From Pseudeuparius sepicola (Eukaryota; Arthropoda; Insecta; Coleoptera; Anthribidae): a stretch of 64,000 bases of DNA. This document shows positions 9,597 through 16,506 of the stretch, piece by piece. Under the pieces are notes generated by a model. It saw only the letters and a list, made by a program, of their open reading frames with translations, had not been told where the DNA came from and made no database searches. The stretch is from the NCBI GenBank assembly GCA_963920635.1, contig OY987305.1, positions 27,490,876-27,554,875 of the forward strand, in the 5' to 3' direction. Numbering within the stretch: the stretch's first letter is position 1; the number at the start of each line of letters is the position of its first letter. The position numbers and the translations under genes were made by a program.

Positions 9597-10325
9597 ATGT
9601 CATTGTTGTTTACTCTACACGGACGCACATCCACGCTCTCCATCGATTTTGACAGTCCGATAGTTTTGGACCCAAACGCCGAGTACGGTTTAGCTTTGCT
9701 GGGATTCCACACGTTCAACAGCATACCGAATATCGAAGAGGAGAGCGGCGACAACAATTTTCGTTATCTAACCGGTAGTTTCGGTGCTAGCAAAGAAATA
9801 TCACTTCCCACCGGTTCATACGAGATAAAGAATATAGAAGAGCACATACGGAAAAATTTGAAAAAATCGGAAGACGAAAACGATAACGGTAGCATATCGA
9901 TACAAGCGAACAAGAGCACTCTGCAGTGTGAGATCTACAGCGATCAATATACCATAGATTTTGTTACAGCCGGGTCTATTGGAAGACTTTTGGGGTTTTC
10001 CGAACGATACTTAGATAAAGGGAAAGTGCACGTTTCAGATTTGCCGGTAAATATCATTAAAGTTAGAACGATACATATAGATTGTAACATCACAGCCGGT
10101 GCTTATTACGTAAACCGACCTACGCACACGATTTACGAATTCGCCATTGGGGTCGACCCCGGTTACGCCATAGACGAAACCCCTAAAAATTTACTCTACG
10201 TGCCTGTCACGAAACGTGAAATAAACAACCTGACCATAAATATCCTCGATCAGAATTTCAAGCCTGTCAATTTCAGAGGTGAAGAAATTATCGTTAGATT
10301 GGAAGTGAAACGACTGTCTATGTGA
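9597..10325 (+). CDS. Minor capsid (penton-like, single jelly-roll) protein
   Basis: 242 residues, rich in beta-strand pattern, with the N-terminal block EYGLALLGFHTFNSIPNI typical of Polinton/adintovirus penton homologues. It lies 12 bp after the protease and just before a small ORF and the MCP, the usual virion-gene order. It would form the five-fold vertices. Intact. No counterpart remains in the second element, where a deletion removed it. Confidence 0.78.
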   Translation: MSLLFTLHGRTSTLSIDFDSPIVLDPNAEYGLALLGFHTFNSIPNIEEESGDNNFRYLTGSFGASKEISLPTGSYEIKNIEEHIRKNLKKSEDENDNGSISIQANKSTLQCEIYSDQYTIDFVTAGSIGRLLGFSERYLDKGKVHVSDLPVNIIKVRTIHIDCNITAGAYYVNRPTHTIYEFAIGVDPGYAIDETPKNLLYVPVTKREINNLTINILDQNFKPVNFRGEEIIVRLEVKRLSM

Positions 10326-10326
10326 A

Positions 10327-10533
10327 ATGCGTTTGGTTTTTGGAGGCAACTACCAACCGTATAAAAGGCGGTTTAGTGACCTCCGACCCTCATTGACGAA
10401 GACGTCATCGAAGTGGAAACACCATTGCAACTTGAATCTAACGCCGGAAAACCGTCGATTTCTAGAAGCACTCGGCTACCATGTCGTTAACGCCGCAAGT
10501 ATTCGACGTGCACCGCACTCCAACCTTCGATGA
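10327..10533 (+). CDS. Small basic protein between minor and major capsid genes
   Basis: 68 residues, starting one base after the minor capsid stop and overlapping the first 53 bp of the MCP gene in another frame. It begins MRLVFGGNYQPYKRR and contains LTPENRRFLEALGY. The tight overlap with both capsid genes and the ordered motif argue for a real small gene, perhaps a minor cement or core protein. I do not recognise the family with certainty. The last residues, inside the MCP overlap, may not be constrained. Confidence 0.5.
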   Translation: MRLVFGGNYQPYKRRFSDLRPSLTKTSSKWKHHCNLNLTPENRRFLEALGYHVVNAASIRRAPHSNLR

Positions 10534-11707
10534 GTCCATTCAGCGATTAGAGCAACGAACATATTACCCGTTTGTGAAATCTTTTCTGAATAATGACATT
10601 GTGGAGATAACGATTAACCAAGGAGACACTTGGTTATTGATGTATGACGCTGCAATTTATATCAAAGGTAAAATAGAGAAGAAAACGGGAACGGGGAAAT
10701 GTAGTTTTGCTAATAATGGAGGTGCGTTTCTCTTCGATTCGATTTCATATGAACTGAATGGAAAGGAATTGGAAACAGTTCGAAATCCTGGAATTGTGAG
10801 TGCTATCAGAACATATCTATGCTACGCCCCCAGCGATGAAAAATTCCTGGTAACTGCAAGTTGGTCTGGTCCAACCAAGCCTTTGACCGTAAATTTGGAT
10901 GGAACATTTAGCTTGAGAATACCTCTGAAACATTTGTTTGGAATATTTAACGATTATCAGTTGGCCACTTGCGGAAAACAAACTTTAAGATTAACACGAG
11001 CTAGAAACGATAACAACTCTTTACTTCTGGAAGATGATCCTGCATCTGCTGCTGAATTGACGGCAGAAATAACAGTTTCCAATGTCGAGTTAAAAGTGAA
11101 ACATATTCAACCTAGCGATTTCATTAGATTGGATCTGCTTCAGTCTATTAAACGTGATCGCCCTATAATTATACCGTATCGTAAATGGGAACTTCACGAA
11201 CTGCCAAGTCTTACGGTCAATGCCAACAGAGAAATTTGGTCAGTCAAAACTTCAATGTCCGTGTCGAGTCCTCGATACGTTATAGTGGGATTTCAAAGAA
11301 GTCGCAATGAAAATGCTAGAAAGGACCCTTCCGTATTCGATAATATAAATATAGCGGATGTCAGATTGATTTTAAATGGTGAATATTTTCCTTTTGAACG
11401 GCTGAGATTGGATTTTAATGGCAATGACTATCTGGAGGCCTACCATAATTACGTAGACTTTTGCTCTAGTTATATGAATGAGAGGCACCCCTTGCTTAGC
11501 TACACCGAATACAAAAATAACGCAGCTCTCTTTGTCATCGACTGTTCCCGACGAATAGAGTCCATGAAAAGCACCACAGTTGACGTAAAGCTGGACATCG
11601 AGAGTAACGAAGGATTTCCAGCCTCAACCCGAGCTTATTGTATTATTATACATGATAGTACCATCGAATATTTACCATTAAGTGAAGTAGTTAGGGAACT
11701 TATGTAG
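10481..11707 (+). CDS. Major capsid protein (double jelly-roll type)
   Basis: 408 residues with an intact frame. The N-terminal block NNDIVEITINQGDTWLLMYD followed by AIYIKGKI is the start pattern of Polinton MCPs. The second half contains a WELHELPSL stretch and a VGFQ block that align with the MCP remnant at 56380-56744 in the second element (WEFHEYPLL, FGFQ). It would build the icosahedral shell from hexon-like trimers. Its codons look more AT-rich than those of the preceding genes. Confidence 0.87.
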   Translation: MSLTPQVFDVHRTPTFDESIQRLEQRTYYPFVKSFLNNDIVEITINQGDTWLLMYDAAIYIKGKIEKKTGTGKCSFANNGGAFLFDSISYELNGKELETVRNPGIVSAIRTYLCYAPSDEKFLVTASWSGPTKPLTVNLDGTFSLRIPLKHLFGIFNDYQLATCGKQTLRLTRARNDNNSLLLEDDPASAAELTAEITVSNVELKVKHIQPSDFIRLDLLQSIKRDRPIIIPYRKWELHELPSLTVNANREIWSVKTSMSVSSPRYVIVGFQRSRNENARKDPSVFDNINIADVRLILNGEYFPFERLRLDFNGNDYLEAYHNYVDFCSSYMNERHPLLSYTEYKNNAALFVIDCSRRIESMKSTTVDVKLDIESNEGFPASTRAYCIIIHDSTIEYLPLSEVVRELM

Positions 11708-11765
11708 TTTAATTTTACGGAGAGTTTTTTTAGGTGTAAGGTATTATTGTACTTGTACTTGACCT

Positions 11766-11795
11766 AATAAAATAATAAAAAATAAAATATCGGTG
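11766..11795 (+). terminator. Poly(A) signals after the capsid gene cluster
   Basis: Several overlapping AATAAA hexamers begin at 11766, about 60 bp after the MCP stop. They close the rightward virion-gene block. Confidence 0.6.
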
Positions 11796-11872
11796 TTTCC
11801 TTTCCCTCCCATTACCATACATTTTCCGAAATCGATAAATAAAGTGGTTGGGGTAGACAGATCCCCATTAAG

Positions 11873-12394
11873 ATGAAAGTCGCCGTAGTGGACGCACAGA
11901 GATTTATGATAGACGGACGTTTCTGTCCTAAAGAGCTGACAATAAAAGTTAACGATGAAACTTTACATATTCTTATAAGACCTCCGAAAACCTTTAGTGA
12001 TCTCAACGAACGCGACAAAAGACAAGTGCGGTATTTGGAGAAAAATCATTTGGGGATCGCATACACTAGCGGCCATGTGGACTACGTCGAGGTGGATGGT
12101 CTCCTAAAAAAATATCTCAGTGTCGAGCGCGTCTACGTCAAGGGCCAACAGAAAGAACGCTTCCTACGAGAAACCATCAATGCCGAAGTAATTAACCTGG
12201 AACGTCATTCAGGCGTACCTAAATTTGAAAAAAGCATTTCGATGTGTGCACACCACAACCAAGAGTCAATGTGGATGTGCAGTTTCATAAATTGCGAGAA
12301 ATTATTTGCCTGGCTCGGTAGTGGGAGGCAGGCGCCTCCCATTAAGATTCCCCCCACCACAAACGCCTCCCACTTCTGTTTCATACCTATTTAA
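11873..12394 (+). CDS. Conserved Polinton protein of unknown function with Cys/His-rich C-terminus
   Basis: 173 residues. It begins MKVAVVDAQRFMIDGRF, has a central VERVYVKGQQKERFL block, and ends in a Cys/His cluster (C-A-H-H ... M-C-S-F-I-N-C) that could bind zinc. The second element encodes a diverged relative (57090-57464) with the same central block (FFVRGSQKETWL), the VINL motif and the Cys/His spacing. Conservation across two distant elements shows that this gene matters to the Polinton. The opening V-V-D could be the first acidic motif of a nuclease fold, but I cannot support that further. The C-terminal ~25 residues overlap the extended IAP frame and may be unconserved. Confidence 0.6.
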   Translation: MKVAVVDAQRFMIDGRFCPKELTIKVNDETLHILIRPPKTFSDLNERDKRQVRYLEKNHLGIAYTSGHVDYVEVDGLLKKYLSVERVYVKGQQKERFLRETINAEVINLERHSGVPKFEKSISMCAHHNQESMWMCSFINCEKLFAWLGSGRQAPPIKIPPTTNASHFCFIPI

Positions 12395-12425
12395 ACACAG
12401 CGAGCATGTCCCTACTGTGTATAAA

Positions 12426-12932
12426 ATGGAAGAAGTGTGTGACTATACAAACCGAAATGATAGATTGAAATCTTTCGCGAAGTGGTCAAATCCGTCGATT
12501 TCCCCAATACAATTGGCTGAAGCGGGATTCCATTACACAGATTATGAAGACGTAGTCAAGTGTCCATTTTGCTTCATAGAAGGCTACCGGTGGGAAGAAG
12601 GCGACGATCCATTGCAAGACCACGCAAGTTGGAACCCCAGTTGCCCTTTCATCCAAGCAAGTAATGCGGGACTTAATACGACGTTCGCGGATATTAAACC
12701 CTTGCCAGTGGTCGCAATACTACCAAACTCCGTCGTCGAAGATACCGTAGTTCGTCAACCTCAAACCGCATCAAAAAGTAATTTATGTAAAATTTGCTAC
12801 AACAACGATATACAGGTTGTGATGATTCCCTGCGGACACGTAATGCTTTGCATAGAATGCGCACTTCAAATCTCCTCATGTCCTTTGTGCAGAACGATGA
12901 TACGTGAAAAAGTGCGTGTCTATCTACCATAA
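12426..12932 (+). CDS. Inhibitor of apoptosis (one BIR domain plus RING)
   Basis: 168 residues from the ATG at 12426. This start is preferred over upstream in-frame ATGs from 12306 because BIR homology begins just after it. The BIR domain spans about residues 11-77 with zinc ligands C46, C49, H66 and C73. The C-terminal RING (residues 121-158) has C121, C124, C136, H138, C142, C145, C152 and C155. A single BIR with a RING resembles baculovirus-type and cellular IAPs, which bind caspases or IAP antagonists and ubiquitinate them. In this context it would delay host cell death during replication (inference). AATAAA follows at 12960. No copy was found in the second element. Confidence 0.9.
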   Translation: MEEVCDYTNRNDRLKSFAKWSNPSISPIQLAEAGFHYTDYEDVVKCPFCFIEGYRWEEGDDPLQDHASWNPSCPFIQASNAGLNTTFADIKPLPVVAILPNSVVEDTVVRQPQTASKSNLCKICYNNDIQVVMIPCGHVMLCIECALQISSCPLCRTMIREKVRVYLP

Positions 12933-13008
12933 GCTTTTTATGTAGTAAATGTATAAAACAAATAAAATTTTAAAACAAAAACTTGTTTTTATTTTGGGGT
13001 CAGTCGCC

Positions 13009-13043
13009 TATATATTGAGAAGTAGCACGCAGAATTTCTCAGT
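13009..13043 (+). promoter_or_regulatory. TATA box and TCAGT initiator of the ATPase gene
   Basis: TATATATT starts at 13009 and TCAGTTG at 13039, 30 bp later. The ATG at 13051 follows at once. This decides the start against the in-frame ATG at 12949, which lies upstream of the TATA box. Confidence 0.65.
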
Positions 13044-13050
13044 TGACAAG

Positions 13051-13737
13051 ATGCAAGTTCAGCAACAGCAAGTTTGTCTCCCTATCGAAAATCTAGATGT
13101 CATACAAGGGGGTACGGTAAAATCAAAACACGGTACCCTACTACCAGACTCGTTTAGGGCAATCTTGTGTGGACCTAGCGGGTGTGGTAAAACGAACGCA
13201 CTCCTTAGTTTGATTTTCAACGAAAACGGTCTGAAATTCGAAAATATCTACTTATATACGAAATCGTTGTACCAACCGAAATATCAATTATTGCAGGATG
13301 TAGTAAAAAAAGTCGGTTGCATCGGCTTCTTTCCGTATACGATAAACGAGGACGTCATCGATCCGTCGGAAGCTCTAAAAAATTCGATATTCATATTTGA
13401 TGATGTAGCCTGTGATAGACAAAATAAAATCAGGGAATTTTATTCGATGGGGCGCCACAAAGCGGTAGACGTCGCTTATCTATGTCAAACGTATTCGAAA
13501 ATTCCGAAGCAGCTCATACGCGATAATTGCAACGTGATCGTGTTATTTAAACAAGACGACGTAAATCTGAAACACGTTTACGAGGAACATGTGTCGCCAG
13601 ACGTCACGTACGAAGATTTCAAAAAGCTGTGCTATCAATGTTGGGACGACAGCTATGGCACTCTGGTCATAGTTAAGGATTTTAGTCTGAAAAACGGGCG
13701 GTATAGGAAAGGTTTCGATAAGTATATAAGGCTGTGA
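13051..13737 (+). CDS. Genome-packaging ATPase (HerA/FtsK, poxvirus A32-like)
   Basis: 228 residues. Walker A is GPSGCGKT (residues 41-48) and Walker B is FIFDD (D117-D118), followed by the SMGRHK and QTYSKIPKQLIRDN blocks seen in Polinton ATPases. It would pump DNA into the capsid. The frame is intact. The second element has a broken homologue (54696-55425) with the same blocks. The gene end abuts the next gene, whose ATG lies 27 bp beyond. Confidence 0.9.
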   Translation: MQVQQQQVCLPIENLDVIQGGTVKSKHGTLLPDSFRAILCGPSGCGKTNALLSLIFNENGLKFENIYLYTKSLYQPKYQLLQDVVKKVGCIGFFPYTINEDVIDPSEALKNSIFIFDDVACDRQNKIREFYSMGRHKAVDVAYLCQTYSKIPKQLIRDNCNVIVLFKQDDVNLKHVYEEHVSPDVTYEDFKKLCYQCWDDSYGTLVIVKDFSLKNGRYRKGFDKYIRL

Positions 13738-13763
13738 GTACTTCTCTGACGTTAGTGGTCAAC

Positions 13764-14795
13764 ATGCCGCTGACGTCAGATGATCAAATTCTAAAAGCGC
13801 ACCGCGCAAGGAAAATCAGTGAACTTGCACGAGCGATTAGAAAAAAACACACGGCTTTGAAGTTGGGGAAATTCGAGGAAGACGAGACGCTGGAAAAAAT
13901 ATTCAAACCAGTGACGCAATCTATCAAAACGTTACAAATAAAAAAAGACATTCTAGACATTGAACCGAAGAAAGAAAAAACTAAGGTGGAAACTAAAAAA
14001 CAAGAAGAAATTGGGGAAAGCAGTGATACAAGAATACAGAAAAAAGTAGAAACATTAAAGCAACGGATTGAAAAGTTAAAAGGAGATTTTACCCCGAAAC
14101 TTCCACCACACGCCGAAAAGGCAACGGCAGATTTTAGTCCGACATTGCCATCAGTCGAAGAGAAAAATGAAGAGGAAGAGGACATTTTTGAAGATGTATC
14201 TCAGTATTCTCCTACCGTTGTAAAGGACTACCTAGAAGCATATCCGGAAATAGCTCGGCCGTATATTCAAAAATATAACGCAAAGGCACCCCAAATCGAT
14301 TTTGTATACGGACCCAAGTATAGCGCAAGCGAATCAAAATGGACCTTGGGAAAAGAAACTTTAGATTTCGATAGAAAAACGTCGGATATAATAGTGGGTA
14401 GGAAGAGGTATAAAGGTACCAAAGGACTTTTTCAATTGATTTTTTATAACGATCCTCGAGCCAATTTGGTGGAGATGAAAAATTATAGTAAAATTCTAAC
14501 TGAAACGTCGGTACATCTGAATAGCGCGGGTAAATTTAGAGGTTCATCTCGATATAAGTACACGAATGTTATTAAACCGTTACTAAAACGCGGAAAAGAT
14601 GAGGGGGCAAGCGGTAAAGGTATGCGTCTCACTTATAACGAAAAACCGGTGGAGTACATGTTTTGGGACGACGTCAACGAATTAGTTGACAGATTGCGAT
14701 TACTGGTGGCATCCAAAAACGCCGGCAACACTTCTCACGACAACGAAATCGTAGCCATTATAAACGAACTGAAGGAAGCTAAAGTCATCAGATAA
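13764..14795 (+). CDS. Conserved Polinton protein of unknown function between ATPase and integrase
   Basis: 343 residues from the ATG at 13764; the open frame also runs upstream from a GTG. The N-terminal half is highly charged and coiled-coil-like (Lys/Glu-rich, about residues 20-150). The C-terminal half has a compact domain with KGTKGLFQLIF and a final block WDDVNELVDRLRLLVAS then an NEIVAIINELKEA helix. The second element keeps the same end (WDDPNELVDRLRLLLAS) in the same place between ATPase and integrase. I believe the C-terminal domain corresponds to an unnamed DUF family common in insect genomes (possibly DUF8207, from memory, unverified). Function unknown; the position suggests a core or integration accessory role. 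Confidence 0.65.
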   Translation: MPLTSDDQILKAHRARKISELARAIRKKHTALKLGKFEEDETLEKIFKPVTQSIKTLQIKKDILDIEPKKEKTKVETKKQEEIGESSDTRIQKKVETLKQRIEKLKGDFTPKLPPHAEKATADFSPTLPSVEEKNEEEEDIFEDVSQYSPTVVKDYLEAYPEIARPYIQKYNAKAPQIDFVYGPKYSASESKWTLGKETLDFDRKTSDIIVGRKRYKGTKGLFQLIFYNDPRANLVEMKNYSKILTETSVHLNSAGKFRGSSRYKYTNVIKPLLKRGKDEGASGKGMRLTYNEKPVEYMFWDDVNELVDRLRLLVASKNAGNTSHDNEIVAIINELKEAKVIR

Positions 14796-14833
14796 CTTAG
14801 TCGCGCTGAAGAAAGCGGGTCACAAATTTCGAT

Positions 14834-15775
14834 ATGAACTCTAAGTATACCAAGGAAAAAATTCAACTGATTAGGGAATTGCATAAACCGATACGAAAAA
14901 AATACCCTAGGCGTAGAACTATTATTAAAGGTTTGGATGATCTTTGGCAAGCCGACCTAGGACAGCTGGATCAGTACGCCAGCCGCAATAGAAACTTTAA
15001 ATTCATACTAGTCGTGATCGACTGCTTTTCCAAATTTGTCTGGTGCAAGCCGTTAAAATCCAAGTCGGGAGAAGAAGTCACGAAGGCTTTCGCTGATATT
15101 CTTAAAAATTCCTCGGGGCGTCGACCTCGAAATCTCCAGACCGATCAAGGCAAGGAATTTTACAACTGTCATTTTAAGAAGTTATTGAATACTTTTAACG
15201 TCAACCACTATAGCACGTTTAGCGACACAAAAGCGGCGATAGTAGAGAGAGTGATCCGCACCTTGAAAGAACAACTGTTCAAGTATTTCAGTTTAAGTGG
15301 CACGTACAAGTGGATCGATATTTTACCGACGCTAGTTGACGAATATAATGATAGGAGACATAGAATCATACGTATGAAACCCAAAGATGTGAACAAAACA
15401 AACGAACGGAACGTTCTTAATGCCTCTTTCAGTCACGTAAAGACTTTCGATAAACAAAAGTTTAAACTAGGCGACATAGTTAGGATCAGCAAAGTCAAGC
15501 ACGTCTTTCAGAAGGGATACACGCCCAACTGGACGACTGAATTGTTTAAAATCTCAAAGGTTTAAATTACGAACCCTCCCACATATCTCTTGGAAGACTT
15601 GAACGGAAGACCTATCCAGGGGGGTTTCTACACCGAGGAATTGCAAAAAACGTCCGATCCAGACGTCTTCTTGGTAGAAAAGGTGTTGCGTAGAAAAGGA
15701 AAGAAGATTTTGGTCCGTTGGCTGGGATTCGATAAAAGCCACGACTCCTGGATAGACGCAACAGACGTCTTGTAG
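14834..15775 (+). pseudogene. DDE integrase with C-terminal chromodomain, split by one stop
   Basis: The N-terminal part (14834-15562) has the retroviral-type integrase core: Asp in DDLWQADLGQLD, Asp in LQTDQGKEF, and Glu 34 residues later in KAAIVERVIRTLK. A KFKLGDIVRISK SH3-like block follows. TAA at 15563-15565 then interrupts the frame. Beyond it the same frame encodes a NPPTYLLEDLNG linker and a chromodomain (VLRRKGKKILVRWLGFDKSHDSW) ending at 15775. No N-terminal HHCC finger is visible. This enzyme inserts Polintons, giving 6-bp duplications; the chromodomain may steer insertion to chromatin marks. The lone stop suggests recent loss. Confidence 0.9.
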
Positions 15776-15787
15776 TAGTGGCGGAGC

Positions 15788-16450
15788 ATGGGTGACAGTA
15801 GTGGCTACGAATCTGACGCAGCCGGCGATGTCGACGACGTTCCACAGCAAACGACTCAAAGAGAGAGACTTCTTCTGTTGAAAACATGTTTTCATTTGGC
15901 ACCTGGTCACGTATATACCGTACATTGTGGGTTGAGTCCACTACGATTTTTTACACCAGCTGTAAATATCGTCTGCGGACAAGGTACCCGAGAAGAATGC
16001 GTTATGACCATGGACCACGTGGAGTGGAAAGAACTTATCTTGCACCTGTATAAGTTTTTCGAACACGGTGATGGTCTGCCTGTGAAATTTGGTTGCGACA
16101 TGGAATTGGACACGATTAATTCGGACGGACTAGAAATCGTGTCGCTCGGCAGAAACGGCGTATACTTTTACTTCAGCGAGGCATGTTGTATCGAACTGCT
16201 ACGCATAGATAAGGATGTTTCTTTTAAAATCGCTTTATTGCACAGTTTTAAGTTAGTTGATTTCTATTTTAATTTTTTAGATACGGTAAATGAGATGTTG
16301 ATAAAAAGTAATTTTAGAATAAGTATTAGAGATACTATTAAGTTACTTTGTAATCCAATGTGTAACATAGAAAAGTATTGTATTTATGAACTCTTTTATC
16401 TTGATAGGGAGTTTTTGTTAGCTGACTTGTATAGGAGAAGGTTTTCTTAA
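15788..16450 (+). CDS. Polinton protein of unknown function
   Basis: 220 residues. It starts with an acidic, Ser/Asp-rich tail (MGDSSGYESDAAGDVDD), then a mixed alpha/beta part containing an EWKELILHLYKFF helix and a region with strand-like patterns (GLEIVSLGRNGVYFYF). It ends in a Leu/Tyr-rich helical part. It lies 12 bp after the integrase frame and converges on PolB. I recognise no family. The second element has a different-looking minus-strand gene next to PolB (57551-58268), so this slot may vary between elements. The codons of its second half are clearly more AT-rich than those of the first half. Confidence 0.55.
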   Translation: MGDSSGYESDAAGDVDDVPQQTTQRERLLLLKTCFHLAPGHVYTVHCGLSPLRFFTPAVNIVCGQGTREECVMTMDHVEWKELILHLYKFFEHGDGLPVKFGCDMELDTINSDGLEIVSLGRNGVYFYFSEACCIELLRIDKDVSFKIALLHSFKLVDFYFNFLDTVNEMLIKSNFRISIRDTIKLLCNPMCNIEKYCIYELFYLDREFLLADLYRRRFS

Positions 16451-16482
16451 ATAAAACGACATTTTAAAAATATTTTTTTATT
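16450..16482. terminator. Bidirectional poly(A) signals between convergent genes
   Basis: AATAAA on plus (16450-16455, overlapping the stop of the upstream gene) and AATAAA on minus (plus-strand TTTATT at 16477-16482) sit in the short gap between the rightward genes and leftward PolB. Confidence 0.65.
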
Positions 16483-16506
16483 CACACACCCACACATTCT
16501 CACATT

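Noticed and set aside
12306..12425. Upstream extension of the IAP frame (40 extra codons)
   Set aside because: It overlaps the preceding gene, has no BIR-like content, and an ATG right before the BIR domain fits better.
12949..13050. ATPase start at 12949
   Set aside because: This ATG lies upstream of the TATA box and initiator; the ATG at 13051 follows the initiator directly.
15563..15565. Programmed readthrough between integrase core and chromodomain
   Set aside because: No readthrough context was recognised, and PolB and PLA2 of the same copy carry similar stops, so plain nonsense mutation is simpler.
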